This document shows positions 1-9,145 of a DNA stretch of 64,000 nt, piece after piece. The notes beneath the pieces were generated by a model. It saw only the letters and a program-made list of their open reading frames with translations. It did not search any database and was not told the origin of the DNA. How positions within the stretch are numbered: the first letter of the stretch is position 1; every line of letters begins with the position of its first letter. Both the position numbers and the translations under genes were made by a program. The DNA comes from DASXMR01 sp036495525 (lineage in GTDB: Bacteria > Actinomycetota > Actinomycetes > Streptosporangiales > Streptosporangiaceae). Location of the stretch: contig DASXMR010000056.1 in the NCBI GenBank assembly GCA_036495525.1, forward strand, positions 7,333 through 71,332, written 5' to 3'.

Positions 1-824
1 GCACGGTCACCGTCCCGGCCGGCCGGGTGGCCGGTCTCGTCGGTCCCAACGGCGCCGGGAAGACCACCTTGCTGCGGCTGGCTGTGGGCCTGCTGACGCC
101 GACGGCCGGAAGTGTCGAGGTGCTCGGCAGCCAGCCGGACAGCGGGGCCGGGCAGCTGGCCAGGGTCGCATTCATGGCCCAGGACGCCCCGGTCTACTCC
201 TGGCTGAGCGTGGCCGATCATCTGAAGCTTGGCGCCCACCTCAATCCCGGCTGGGACGACTCGATGGCACAGGACCGGATCGAGCGAGTCGGGCTCGACC
301 CGCGGCAGCGCGCCGGGCGGCTGTCCGGCGGAGAGCGTGCCCAGCTCGCGCTGACCCTGGCGCTCGCCAAGCGGCCTGAGCTGCTGGTGCTTGACGAGCC
401 GGTCGCGAGTCTCGACCCGCTGGCGCGGCGCGAGTTCCTGCAGGATCTGATGGGCATCGTCGCTGAGGGCGCGGTCAGCGTGCTGCTCTCCTCGCACCTG
501 GTCATCGACCTTGAGCGGATCTGCGACTACTACGTCGTGCTGGGCGGCTCGCGGGTCGCGCTAGCCGGCGAGGCGGACGAGATCCTCGCCAGCCACGTCA
601 TGCTCACCGGCCCGAGGCGTGACCCCGGTGCGCTGCCCGCTGGCCAGGAGCTCATTCACGCGAGTCACACCGACCGCCAGAGCACGCTGGTGGTGCGCAC
701 CAGCAGCCCCGTGCTCGACCCGGCGTGGACGGTGAGCAAGCTCAGCATCGAGGACGTGATCCTCGCCTACCTGCGGCAGGGCAACGCCGCTGACCGCCGC
801 CCCGCACTGGAGGTACTCCGATGA
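1..824 (+). CDS. ABC transporter ATP-binding protein, 5' end cut by window edge
   Basis: ATPase subunit of an ABC exporter, driving the membrane protein encoded next to it. The reading frame is open back to the window edge, so the true start lies upstream; a GTG at 27 would fall inside the nucleotide-binding domain and cannot be the start. Walker A GPNGAGKTT is at the visible N-terminus, followed by LSGGE (signature), LLVLDEP (Walker B) and the switch His in SSHL. A C-terminal extension of about 80 residues after the ATPase core closely resembles that of the ATPase at 20767-21678. The stop overlaps the permease start as ATGA, so the two are translationally coupled. The substrate is unknown. 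By analogy with the second module, a GntR gene of the YtrA type may lie just outside the window. Confidence 0.93.
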   Translation, partial: TVTVPAGRVAGLVGPNGAGKTTLLRLAVGLLTPTAGSVEVLGSQPDSGAGQLARVAFMAQDAPVYSWLSVADHLKLGAHLNPGWDDSMAQDRIERVGLDPRQRAGRLSGGERAQLALTLALAKRPELLVLDEPVASLDPLARREFLQDLMGIVAEGAVSVLLSSHLVIDLERICDYYVVLGGSRVALAGEADEILASHVMLTGPRRDPGALPAGQELIHASHTDRQSTLVVRTSSPVLDPAWTVSKLSIEDVILAYLRQGNAADRRPALEVLR

Positions 825-1792
825 TCTGGCTCAGCTGGCGCCAGTTCCGCGCGCAGGCAGCTGTCATCGGCCTGCTGGTGGCCGCGGTAGCGGTCACGCT
901 CGTGCTGGCTCACCTTAAGTTGTCCCGGCCCGCAGCGGGCTCGCTCCACATCGAAAGCACCGAGAGCTGGCATGTCCTCCAGCTGCTCGGCACCGCTCTG
1001 GTCGCGGTACCCGCACTGCTTGGCGCATTCTGCGGAGCTCCGCTCATCGCCAGGGAACTCGAGGCAGGCACCCAGCAGCTGGCCTGGACGCAGAGCGTGA
1101 CCAGGAACCGCTGGCTGGCGGTCAGGATGTGCGTCGTCGGCCTGGCCAGCGTGGCGGCCACTGAGATCTTCGCGCTGCTGCTCAGCTGGGCTGCCCGTCC
1201 CGCTGACGCGATCAACAAGAACCTGTTCGGCCTCGGCGTGTTCGGCGAGCGCGGCATCGTCCCGGCTGGCTACGCCGCCTTCGCCTTCGCGCTGGGCGTC
1301 GCCGCCGGGGTGATCATCCGCCGGACGATACCGGCGGTCGCGCTGACGCTCGGCGTGTTCATCGGCTTCCGGATGCTGTTCAGCATCGTGATCAGGCCCC
1401 TGCTGATCGCGCCGGTGCGAGCTGTGTCGTCGCTGAACGCGCGCGCCGCGGGGCTCGGGATCAGCAACAGGCCCGGCAGCCCGGGGTTGCACGCGGTCAC
1501 CGTGATCCCGCAGTCGGTCAGGCCAGGCGACTGGGTCTACTCCACCCAGCTCGCTGATGCGGCCGGGCATCCGATCAGCAACCACATCTCACCTGTTCCG
1601 GCGGCGTGCCAGCGCGTCGAGTTCCAGAGGTGCATGTCAGCGCTGTCCAGGCTGCACCTGCACCAGGTGGTGACCTACCAGCCCGCCAGCCGGTTCTGGG
1701 CGTTCCAGGGGCTGGAGACCGCGATCTTCGTGGCGCTCGCCCTGGCGCTGGCTGGCCTGACGTTCTGGCTGGTGCGCCGCCGGCTGAGCTGA
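821..1792 (+). CDS. ABC transporter permease, YtrA-module type
   Basis: Integral membrane partner of the preceding ATPase, 323 residues, with about six hydrophobic segments. It begins with a WLSWRQFRAQ-type N-terminus and ends with a conserved block (YQPASRFWAFQGLET) before the last membrane segment. Both blocks recur in the permease at 21675-22673 (WLVWRQHRNQ; YQPAGRYWAFQGIET), as does the ELEAGTQQLAWTQ region, so the two are paralogues. A long extracytoplasmic loop with two cysteines lies between about residues 180 and 285. Its start overlaps the ATPase stop by 4 bp. The substrate cannot be read from the sequence; exporters in GntR/YtrA-controlled modules often respond to cell-envelope stress or antibiotics. 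Confidence 0.88.
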   Translation: MIWLSWRQFRAQAAVIGLLVAAVAVTLVLAHLKLSRPAAGSLHIESTESWHVLQLLGTALVAVPALLGAFCGAPLIARELEAGTQQLAWTQSVTRNRWLAVRMCVVGLASVAATEIFALLLSWAARPADAINKNLFGLGVFGERGIVPAGYAAFAFALGVAAGVIIRRTIPAVALTLGVFIGFRMLFSIVIRPLLIAPVRAVSSLNARAAGLGISNRPGSPGLHAVTVIPQSVRPGDWVYSTQLADAAGHPISNHISPVPAACQRVEFQRCMSALSRLHLHQVVTYQPASRFWAFQGLETAIFVALALALAGLTFWLVRRRLS

Positions 1793-1806
1793 GCGGAGCA
1801 ACCGTT

Positions 1807-1828
1807 CAGCCCGGGGGGTGCCGGGCTG
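1807..1828 (+). terminator. Hairpin after ABC permease gene
   Basis: Perfect 8-bp stem CAGCCCGG/CCGGGCTG with a 6-nt loop, 14 bp after the permease stop. It lacks a T-run, as is usual for actinobacterial terminators. No other hairpin of this quality was seen between 1793 and 2074. Confidence 0.5.
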
Positions 1829-2074
1829 CTCGGCCCCCCGTCGGACGCGGTGCCCTGGCGGTCAAGCAGAGCCCCGAGGCACCGGCTGACCACGGGGCGG
1901 GCGGTCCGGCAACCCTCGGCGGCGCACCCAAAACATATCGGAAGCGCTCCGCATACAGTCAATTACGTAATGTGCCTTCATCTTTCCGGCGGCTCGGTTA
2001 TCTTGTAGCCGAACGGTTACGAACCGTGAAACTGAGCCCGATGTGTCCGGGCCGTCTGGGAGGGGACCAGCGCG

Positions 2075-2353
2075 ATGACCGACACGCAGGTTGAGTTCTC
2101 GCCGTCAGCAAAGATCGTCGAGACCCTGGTCTGCCTGGCGGACCTGATCGAGCAGCCAGCCGACTCGCCCATGCACCTGACCGACGAGCAGGTCAGCATC
2201 CTGACCCTGCCGCCCGCGCAGGTCATTACGCGCAACCGCGGCGTGTTCGCCGATCTGCTGCGCCGCCGGGCGACGATGATGCGGCTGATCGAGGCGCAGC
2301 ACGGCGACGAGTTCGGGGCGCCAGAGCCCGCCGCCAGGGCGAAGGCCGGCTGA
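2075..2353 (+). CDS. Small conserved-looking protein of unknown function
   Basis: 92-residue, mostly helical, charged protein with no signal peptide or membrane segment and one cysteine (in LVCLADL). I do not recognise a family. Support for a real gene: a strong ribosome binding site (GGGAGGGG about 8 bp before the ATG), a 280-bp upstream gap with AT-richer stretches able to hold a promoter, strong third-position G+C, and no better frame on either strand. It is convergent with the sarcosine oxidase operon, so it is unlikely to be part of that pathway. The C-terminus is Ala/Pro/Lys-rich and probably flexible. Confidence 0.65.
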   Translation: MTDTQVEFSPSAKIVETLVCLADLIEQPADSPMHLTDEQVSILTLPPAQVITRNRGVFADLLRRRATMMRLIEAQHGDEFGAPEPAARAKAG

Positions 2354-2452
2354 GCAGCCAGCTGGCCCAGCATGCGGCAAGGTCCCGTGACCGGCGTTCG
2401 GCCTGAGCCGCCCTGACAGCGGTGACCAGCGGCTGGCGACCTCGTTCTGGCG

Positions 2453-3109
2453 CTAAATCCCTGGAGCGCGGAAGCCGTCGACCGCGATGCCGAACTCGGC
2501 CCCGGCGTCGAGCAGGGCATCGAACAGGTACTGGCCGTAGGAGCGCTCGCAGTGCAGCAGGTACGACCTGGCCTGCCCCTCGCCTCCGGTCGCATCGCTG
2601 CTAGTCAGGTCGTCGCGCACGACGTCGGCGACGAGCTTGGCGACCGACGAGCGGAACGCGGCGCCGGGCGGGACCCGCGAGTCGGCCAGGTCGATGCCGC
2701 ACACCTTGGCCAGCGTCGCGGCGGCCTGCGCGCCGGTCAGCCGCAGCAGCGCCCGGCCGTGCGTCAGGTCGAGGACGGTGACCAGCTCGCCCGCCGCGGC
2801 GCTCGCCGCCGTCTGCTCCAGCCTGCCGCGCAGCGCGGCTTCCTGGCCGGCGGGGCCGAGGGCCAGCCACTCCCCCGGCCCCGACCCGATCAGCAGCGCG
2901 CCGGCGGCGTCCCGCGCGGCCCGGCCGAAGGGCACGCCAAGCGCGCTGGCCATCGCCCCGGCTGGCCGGGCCCGCACCGCGACCTTCGCCAGCGGGGTCA
3001 GGTCGGCGAGGGTCAGGCTCGCCGAGCTGCGCAGCCCGCTGACTTCCCAGCCGTCAGCCACGACCGGCGACGCTGGGGTGACCGGGCTTCGGGCGAGCAG
3101 TTCAGCCAC
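2453..3109 (-). CDS. soxG: Sarcosine oxidase gamma subunit
   Basis: Small subunit of heterotetrameric sarcosine oxidase, the cytoplasmic enzyme that demethylates sarcosine to glycine, giving H2O2 and 5,10-methylene-tetrahydrofolate. 218 residues, normal for the family, with the SoxG/GcvT-like fold pattern: a GPGEWLALGP block near residue 78, VLDLTHGRALLRLTG near 112, and a C-terminal CERSYGQYLFDALLDAG block. The GTG start overlaps the soxA stop by 8 bp, which supports both start choice and operon structure. It is the last gene of the leftward operon. Confidence 0.92.
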   Translation of the reverse strand: MAELLARSPVTPASPVVADGWEVSGLRSSASLTLADLTPLAKVAVRARPAGAMASALGVPFGRAARDAAGALLIGSGPGEWLALGPAGQEAALRGRLEQTAASAAAGELVTVLDLTHGRALLRLTGAQAAATLAKVCGIDLADSRVPPGAAFRSSVAKLVADVVRDDLTSSDATGGEGQARSYLLHCERSYGQYLFDALLDAGAEFGIAVDGFRAPGI

Positions 3110-5996
3110 GGATCCGCTCCCCTTCTGGGTCGACGTGCGCCAGGTGCTCCATCACCCGCGCGGGTACTCGCTGGCCGCCGGGCAGCAGCACGGTCACCTG
3201 CGTGCCAGGGACGGCGAGCCCGGCGGACAGCTGGGCCAGGCAAATCGAGCGGCCGAGGGCCGGCGACATCCGGCTGGAGGTGATGCGTCCCTCGATCGCG
3301 GTGCCCTGGACAATCTGGCTGCCTTCCGGCGGGACCACCGAGCCGTCGGCCGGCTGCAGCGCGACCAGCTGCGGGTAGTCCTGGCTCGCGGCCTGCCAGG
3401 CCAGCTCGCTCTGGCCGATGAAGTCGTCCTTGTCTAGCTTGATGGCCCAGTCCAGGCCAGCGCTGAAGCCCTGGGTGAGCCCGTCGGTGTCCTGGCCGAC
3501 GATCAGGTGGCCCTTCTCCAGCCGCAGGATCCGCTGCGCCTCGACGCCGAACACGCCCACCCCGAGGTCCTCGCCGGCGGCCAGCAGCGCCTCCCACACG
3601 TGCAGCCCGTACGACGCGGGCACGTGCAGCTCGTAGGACAGCTCGCCGGTGAAGCCGATCCGCCACATCACGCAGTCCGCGACGCCGGCCACCTCGCCGG
3701 TACGCACCTGCATGTAGCCGAACGCCTCCGGGGACAAGCCGACGCCGGACGCGACCCGGCTGAGCAGCTCGCGGCTGCGCGGGCCGGCGATGTTCATGCT
3801 GGCGAACGCAGTCGTCACCGGGGTCAGATGCACCTGCCAGTCGGGATGAGCGGTCTGCAGCCAGTTCTCCGCCCACTCGGCTACCGTCTCGGCACCCGAC
3901 GAGGTCGTGCTCATCAGGTAGTGCTCCTCGCCGAGGCGGCCGGTCACGCCGTCGTCCAGTACCACCCCGTCCTCGGCGCACATCGCCCCGTACCTGACTC
4001 GGCCGACGCCGAGCTTCGACCACTTGTTGACGTACAGCAGGTTCAGCAGCTTCGGCACGTCAGGGCCGCGCAGATCGAGCTTGCCGATCGGGGTCACGTC
4101 GATGATCGCGACGCTCTCGCGCACCCGCCTGGCCTCGGCCGCCGGGTCGCCGTAATGGTCAGGGCGGATCCACGCACCGGCCACCAGCGGCGTCGCGCCG
4201 TGCTGCTCGTGCCACGGCTGCATCGGCGAGTAGCGCACCGGCTCGAAGATCCGGCCCGCCAGCGCGCCGAGCGTCACCGGCGCGTAGGGCGGCCGCCAGG
4301 TCGTCGTGCCGGTCTGCGCGATCGTCCGGCCAGTCAGGCCGGCGAGGATGGCGACGACGTTGACCACTTCCAGCTTGCCCTGAGTCGGGCCCATGGTCGC
4401 GGTCGTGTACCGCTTGGCCAGCTCGGCCGAGTCGTAGCCCTCCTGCACGGCGGTCTGCAGGTCCTTCGACGACACGTCCTCGCCCAGGTCGACGAACCCG
4501 TGCGTGCGGCCGCGGAACAGCTCCGGGTGCTCGCCGGCTGGCAGCTCAGGGATCGCGACCGGCTCGCGAGCCGGGCCGCTGCTAATGCCCGGCGCAGCAG
4601 CCCCCGCTGAATGGCCAGCCCCGGCTGAATGGCCGGCGGCGGCCTGGCTGGCGGCACTGGCTCGCCGCGCGGCTTCCGCGCCGACGGCGGTGGCGTGCGC
4701 GACCAGCTCGTCCAGGCTGCCGTCACCAGCGATCCCGCCCGCCGGAAGCACGTCGCCTGGCAGCCGCTGCGGGTCGGGGAAGAACCGCGCCGCGCGCTGG
4801 CTGTACACCGGGCGGTCCCCGGCCATCGTCAGCAGCGACATCGGCGCTGTCCAGCCGGTCGCGGTGACCAGCAGGTCGCAGTCGTGCCGGCTGCCGTCGG
4901 CTAGCTCGACGGCGCGCAGCGCGCCACGGCCGTGCGCGCGTACGACATCGCCGCCCCGCCGGGCGTCGGCGACGTGCGCGACCTCGACGCCGGCTCTGGT
5001 CAGGTCAGCGGCGGCGGCGTCACCCGACGCGTTCGCGGTCAGCACGACCGCCCGGTCGCCCGGCCGAACCGCGTGCAGGGCGATCAGCCGCCGCGCAGCG
5101 GTGGACAGCATCACTCCCGGCAGGTCGTTGCCGGCGAACACGTACGGCCGCTCGATCAGGCCAGGCGCGGCGACCAGCACCCCGGCCCTGGCCTTGATCA
5201 GCCGCTCGGTCACGCCTGGCAGTCCGCGCTGCACGACCGCCAGCCAGTTGCCGTCGTAGCGGCCGAGCACGACCGAGTTCGTCATCACCTCGATGGCGTC
5301 CTCGGCGGCGACCTGGTCAGTCAGCTCGCGCAGCGCGGCCAGCCCGGCCTGGCCGGACCACCGCAGGTGGCCGCCGAGCTGGTGCTCTTCGTCGACCAGC
5401 AGCACGCTGGCGCCGGCCCGCGCGGCGGCGAGCGCAGCGGCCATGCCAGCCGGCCCGCCGCCGGCCACCAGCACATCGGGGTGCGCGTAACGCTTGTCGT
5501 AGTACTCGGCGGCCGCGTGCGCGGAGGTCGTCCCGCCGGCCGAGAACCGCCGCAGCACGTGCTCGTAGGCAGGCCACAGCCGCTGCGGCCGGATGAAGGT
5601 CTTGTAATAGAAGCCAGCGGGCAGGAACGCGGCGGCCAGCTGGTTCGCCGCCTTCACGTCGAAGCGCAGTGACGGCCAGCTGTTCTGCGGCCGGACGTCC
5701 ATGCCATCCTCGACGAGCCGGTGCGCGCCGCGCACGTTCGGCTCGTCGCCGGCCTGCACGGTGCAGCCGGGGTCGAGGTAGCTCGCGGTGAGAATGCCGC
5801 GTGGCCGGTGGTACTTGAAGCTGCGGGAGAACACCCGCTCGCCGGCCGCGGCCAGCGCGGAGATGATCGTGTCGCCGCCGAACGCCAGGTACGGCCGAGC
5901 GTTCCAGCGGAAGCTGAGCGGCGCCGAGCGGTCGATGACCTCGCCGGGCTGCGGGCCGAGCCGCATCCGGGCTGGCGGCGCGCCTGGCGCGGTCAC
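3102..5996 (-). CDS. soxA: Sarcosine oxidase alpha subunit
   Basis: Large subunit of heterotetrameric sarcosine oxidase, 964 residues. It has an N-terminal ferredoxin-like region (about 15-110), a Rossmann dinucleotide-binding domain with VAGGGPAGMAAA near residue 173, and a C-terminal folate-binding aminomethyltransferase (GcvT-like) domain from about 570 to the end. The open frame extends 47 codons further upstream, but those codons overlap soxD; GTG at 5996 overlaps the soxD stop as GTGA and gives the family's normal N-terminus. A linker near residues 450-480 carries a short duplication (GHSAGAGHSAG), mirrored by a 15-bp DNA repeat near 4600-4635. This looks like a local expansion in a flexible region and should not harm function. 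Confidence 0.95.
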   Translation of the reverse strand: MTAPGAPPARMRLGPQPGEVIDRSAPLSFRWNARPYLAFGGDTIISALAAAGERVFSRSFKYHRPRGILTASYLDPGCTVQAGDEPNVRGAHRLVEDGMDVRPQNSWPSLRFDVKAANQLAAAFLPAGFYYKTFIRPQRLWPAYEHVLRRFSAGGTTSAHAAAEYYDKRYAHPDVLVAGGGPAGMAAALAAARAGASVLLVDEEHQLGGHLRWSGQAGLAALRELTDQVAAEDAIEVMTNSVVLGRYDGNWLAVVQRGLPGVTERLIKARAGVLVAAPGLIERPYVFAGNDLPGVMLSTAARRLIALHAVRPGDRAVVLTANASGDAAAADLTRAGVEVAHVADARRGGDVVRAHGRGALRAVELADGSRHDCDLLVTATGWTAPMSLLTMAGDRPVYSQRAARFFPDPQRLPGDVLPAGGIAGDGSLDELVAHATAVGAEAARRASAASQAAAGHSAGAGHSAGAAAPGISSGPAREPVAIPELPAGEHPELFRGRTHGFVDLGEDVSSKDLQTAVQEGYDSAELAKRYTTATMGPTQGKLEVVNVVAILAGLTGRTIAQTGTTTWRPPYAPVTLGALAGRIFEPVRYSPMQPWHEQHGATPLVAGAWIRPDHYGDPAAEARRVRESVAIIDVTPIGKLDLRGPDVPKLLNLLYVNKWSKLGVGRVRYGAMCAEDGVVLDDGVTGRLGEEHYLMSTTSSGAETVAEWAENWLQTAHPDWQVHLTPVTTAFASMNIAGPRSRELLSRVASGVGLSPEAFGYMQVRTGEVAGVADCVMWRIGFTGELSYELHVPASYGLHVWEALLAAGEDLGVGVFGVEAQRILRLEKGHLIVGQDTDGLTQGFSAGLDWAIKLDKDDFIGQSELAWQAASQDYPQLVALQPADGSVVPPEGSQIVQGTAIEGRITSSRMSPALGRSICLAQLSAGLAVPGTQVTVLLPGGQRVPARVMEHLAHVDPEGERIRG

Positions 5997-6244
5997 CTGG
6001 CGTCCTGACGCGGCCGGGTCTGGTCGGTCGCCGTCTCGCGGTCGACCAGGAAGTACTGCCCGCAGCCGGCCCGGTGGTACCAGCGCTCGGTGACCCAGCC
6101 GCGCTGGTTGCCGCGCAGGTAGAGGTAGTCGCGCCACTCGCCAGGGCTGGCGGCTGCCGGGTCGGGCCGCGGCACCAGCTCACTGACGTAACGGAACTCA
6201 GAGACGTTGCGCGGCCCGCACCACGGGCAGGGCAGCAGCATCAT
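5993..6244 (-). CDS. soxD: Sarcosine oxidase delta subunit
   Basis: Zinc-binding small subunit of sarcosine oxidase, 83 residues. The zinc ligands are visible: C6 and C9 in CPWCG near the N-terminus, then H57 and C61 in HRAGCGQYF. The order soxB-soxD-soxA-soxG is the standard one. The stop overlaps the soxA start (GTGA). The C-terminal tail after VDRET is short and polar, as in relatives. A 93-bp gap separates it from soxB. Confidence 0.93.
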   Translation of the reverse strand: MMLLPCPWCGPRNVSEFRYVSELVPRPDPAAASPGEWRDYLYLRGNQRGWVTERWYHRAGCGQYFLVDRETATDQTRPRQDAR

Positions 6245-6337
6245 GACCGGCCGTCCCCGTGACCGGTTCCCCCATGGCCGGATCCGCCTTGGCTGGCTCC
6301 CCCGCGACGGGATCCGCCGCGATCAGCTGCGCTTCGG

Positions 6338-7612
6338 TCAGTGGCCAACGGACGCCGCTCCCTTCTCGCCCAGCTGCCGGCCCTCGGCGAACCTGGCCAG
6401 GTCGAAACCCGCGATGATCGGCGGCGGCTTGCCGCTGGCGATGCACTCGGCCATCGCCTCGCCGGAGACCGGACCTGCCTTGAAGCCGTAGGTGCCCCAG
6501 CCGATGTCGACCAGGAACCCCTCCACCGGGGTCAGCCCCATGATCGGCGAGAAGTCCGGGGTCATGTCGCACAGCCCGGCCCACTGCCGCAGCAGCCGCA
6601 CCCTGGCCAGCGACGGCATCAGCTCGAGCACGTGACCTGCCAGCCCCTCGATGAAGTCCAGCGAGCCGCGCATCGAGTACGAGGGGTACTCATCGACGCT
6701 GGCGCCGAACACCAGCTCACCGCGGTCGGTCTGGCTGACGTAGACGTGCAGGCTGCCGGAGACGACCACGGCGTCGAGGAACGGCCGCACCGGCTCGGTC
6801 ACCGCCGCCTGCAGCGGGAAGGTCTGCACCGGCACCCGGACCCCGGCCATGTCGCAGATCAGCGTCGACCAGCCAGCCGTGCAGTTCAGCACGACGGGGC
6901 TTGCGATCGGGCCGCGGCTGGTCTGCACGCCGCGCACCTTGCCGTTCGCCACGTCGATGCCGGTGACCTCGATGTCCTGGTGGATGTGCACGCCGTGCGC
7001 GTCGGCGCCGCGGGCGTAGCCCCAGACCACGGCGTCGTGCCTGATGATGCCGCCGGGCGGGTGGTAGAGCGCGCCGAGCACCGGGTACCTGGCTCGCGGG
7101 GAGATGTCCAGGTAGGGCACCAGCCGCTTGATCTCGGCGGGGCCGATGACGTCGGAGTCGACCCCCTGCAGCTTGTTCACCTCGGCTCGCCAGCGCATCG
7201 TGCGCAGCGAGCCGTCGTTGTGCGCCAGGGTCAGGTGGCCGCGCCTGGCGAACATCACGTTGAAGTTCAGGTCGGCGGCCAGGCCGCGGTACAGCTCCAT
7301 CGAGCGCTCGTAGAACCGCACGCCCTCTGGAGTCAGGTAGTTGGAGCGCAGGATGGCGGTGTTGCGCCCGGACCCGCCGCTGCCGATGTAGCCCTTGTCC
7401 AGCACGGCGACGTTGCTGATGCCGTGCCTGACCGCGAGATAATAGGCGGCGGCCAGGCCGTGCACGCCGCCCCCGATGATCACCACGTCGTAGCTGCCGC
7501 GCAGCTCGTGCCGTCGCCAGGCTGGCGTCCAGCCCTGCCGCAGCAGGCCATGCTTCACCAGGCTGAACGCGGAGTACCCGGGCGGGCGGCCCGGCCGGGA
7601 CGTCAGCTCCAC
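6338..7612 (-). CDS. soxB: Sarcosine oxidase beta subunit
   Basis: FAD-dependent subunit that carries the amine-oxidising site of sarcosine oxidase. 424 residues, DAO family: dinucleotide-binding VVIIGGGVHGLAAAYYL near residue 43, GSGGSGRNTAILRSNY (the region that ends in the covalent-flavin His in characterised SoxB; see below), and a C-terminal GWGTYGFKAGPVSGE flavin-binding block. Characterised SoxB proteins attach FMN to a histidine of the beta subunit; which residue does this here I cannot settle by eye. GTG start overlaps the upstream flavoprotein stop by 10 bp, showing coupling. A 93-bp spacer before soxD contains only short GATCCGCC-type repeats. Confidence 0.94.
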   Translation of the reverse strand: MELTSRPGRPPGYSAFSLVKHGLLRQGWTPAWRRHELRGSYDVVIIGGGVHGLAAAYYLAVRHGISNVAVLDKGYIGSGGSGRNTAILRSNYLTPEGVRFYERSMELYRGLAADLNFNVMFARRGHLTLAHNDGSLRTMRWRAEVNKLQGVDSDVIGPAEIKRLVPYLDISPRARYPVLGALYHPPGGIIRHDAVVWGYARGADAHGVHIHQDIEVTGIDVANGKVRGVQTSRGPIASPVVLNCTAGWSTLICDMAGVRVPVQTFPLQAAVTEPVRPFLDAVVVSGSLHVYVSQTDRGELVFGASVDEYPSYSMRGSLDFIEGLAGHVLELMPSLARVRLLRQWAGLCDMTPDFSPIMGLTPVEGFLVDIGWGTYGFKAGPVSGEAMAECIASGKPPPIIAGFDLARFAEGRQLGEKGAASVGH

Positions 7613-8940
7613 GGGAAGGGCGAGTTGCTGACCGGGTGCAGCTTGCCGGTGCTGTAGCGGGAGAACCGGAACGGCTCCAGCAGCGCCTGCGGCTCGCCGA
7701 GCAGCTCCCTGGCTACCAGCGCGCCGACGCCGATCATCTTGTAGCCGTGGTTGGAATCGGCGATCACGTAGGCGTTATCGCAGAAGGTGTCGAAGACCGG
7801 GAAGCTGTCCGGGGTGAACGCGCCAATCCCGCCGGACGGCTCCTTGCTGTACAGGTGCCGTTGCTTCTCGAAGCGCTTGAGGCTGTGCGCCAGGCCGGAG
7901 GTCCACATCCGGGTGAAGTCGTCGCCGACGGTGAACTCGGGGCTGGCCGGGCCGTACGGGTCGACGGCGACCTCGGCTGCCGGGTGGTCGACGATGTACG
8001 GCGCGGCGCCGCCCTGCACCCCGCCGAAGCTGAAGTCCGGCTTGAAGTAGATGCCCCACATCTGGTCGGTGATCAGCGAGCCGTCGATGTCGTCATGCAG
8101 CGGCGCGTCGGAGTCGACGTGCACGACCGGCGGGAAGCCGCCACTGCTGGTGGTGAACGCGCCGGGGTCGACCTCGAGGGTGCCTTCCTGCAGCGCCCAG
8201 TAGGTCCACATCGGCACCGCCGGGTGCACCGCGCCGGCCGGGTCGGTCACGTCGACGGCGGCCGGCAGGTCGAGCATCGCCCAGAAGTCACGCACCCACG
8301 GGCCTGCTGCGACGATCACGTGGTCGCAGGCGATGGCGCCCTTGTCGGTCTCCACCGCGGTGACCGCGCCGCCGGCCACCTGCAGCCCGGTGACCGTGGT
8401 GCCCAGCTGGATCCGCACCCCGGCGGCGAGCGCCTTGGCCTGCAGGCCGGCCAGCGAGCTCTTGTTGTTGGCGTAGCCGCCCTGCTTCTCGTGCAGCACC
8501 GTGGTCGCGCCAGGCGCCTGCCAGTCACCGAACATCTCCAGCATGTAGTCGCGGCAGGCCTGCTCGCCCTCGATGAGCACCGAGTCGTATCCGATGGCCT
8601 GCTGCTGCTGGTAGATCTGCACCACGTCGGCGTGCATGGCCTCCGGCGCCACCTGCAGGAAGCCGACCGGGTGGTAGGAGAACGCCTCCGGGTCGGACTC
8701 CCAGACCGACACGTTGTGCGCCATCAGCGCCCGCATGGCCGGCTGGAAGTAGTTATTGCGTATCGTGCCGCAGGCAATCCCTGAGGCGCCGGCGCCGACG
8801 CCGGTCTTGTCGAGCACCAGGATGTCCGCGCCGCTGCCCTGGCCGCGCGCGGCCAGATCGTCGGCCAGGTGCCAGGCCGTGGAGAGCCCGTGCATCCCGG
8901 CGCCGATCACGACGTACCGAACATGTGCTGGTGAACTCAC
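7603..8940 (-). CDS. FAD-dependent amine oxidoreductase (DAO family), possible dimethylglycine or related N-methyl demethylase
   Basis: 445-residue flavoprotein with an N-terminal Rossmann motif (VVIGAGMHGLSTAWHL, near residue 10), a flavin-contacting GVGAGASGIACGTIRNNY block near 47 and a C-terminal DSNHGYKMIGVGALVARELLG block. It is a second DAO-type enzyme beside soxB, but lacks the folate domain found in the roughly 830-residue dimethylglycine oxidases. It lies between the betaine methyltransferase-like gene and soxB and overlaps soxB by 10 bp, so it probably handles an intermediate between betaine and sarcosine; dimethylglycine is my best inference. The electron acceptor is not evident. 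The GTG start has AGGGG about 8 bp upstream. Confidence 0.8.
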   Translation of the reverse strand: MSSPAHVRYVVIGAGMHGLSTAWHLADDLAARGQGSGADILVLDKTGVGAGASGIACGTIRNNYFQPAMRALMAHNVSVWESDPEAFSYHPVGFLQVAPEAMHADVVQIYQQQQAIGYDSVLIEGEQACRDYMLEMFGDWQAPGATTVLHEKQGGYANNKSSLAGLQAKALAAGVRIQLGTTVTGLQVAGGAVTAVETDKGAIACDHVIVAAGPWVRDFWAMLDLPAAVDVTDPAGAVHPAVPMWTYWALQEGTLEVDPGAFTTSSGGFPPVVHVDSDAPLHDDIDGSLITDQMWGIYFKPDFSFGGVQGGAAPYIVDHPAAEVAVDPYGPASPEFTVGDDFTRMWTSGLAHSLKRFEKQRHLYSKEPSGGIGAFTPDSFPVFDTFCDNAYVIADSNHGYKMIGVGALVARELLGEPQALLEPFRFSRYSTGKLHPVSNSPFPWS

Positions 8941-9145
8941 CGGTCAACCCCTGTCTGGTCGCTGGCTGAGCCATGGCGCCCGGTCTCTGGCTGGTTGCTG
9001 CCACCGCGCCGATCCCGGTCCGCTGGCAAACGTGCTCGCTGGTGGCCAGCATCGCGGGTGACGCCGCCGCCGGTCAAGATCGATAACGCGGCGGCCGGCG
9101 CCGGTACCGCCGGCTGGGCGCCGGCTGGCTGGCGGGCTCCGGGCG

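Noticed and set aside
3507..4610. Long plus-strand frame antisense to soxA
   Set aside because: It lies wholly inside a well-supported gene, is rich in His/Arg/Gly/Ala with no domain pattern, and is typical of mirror frames in high-GC DNA.
6198..6584. Alternative minus-strand frame across the soxB-soxD gap
   Set aside because: Overlaps soxB in another frame and shows repeated Asp/Glu-Pro units from a GC-rich spacer; no start signal.
6341..7657. 438-codon plus-strand frame antisense to soxB
   Set aside because: Same explanation: the opposite strand encodes SoxB with full motifs; this frame has none.
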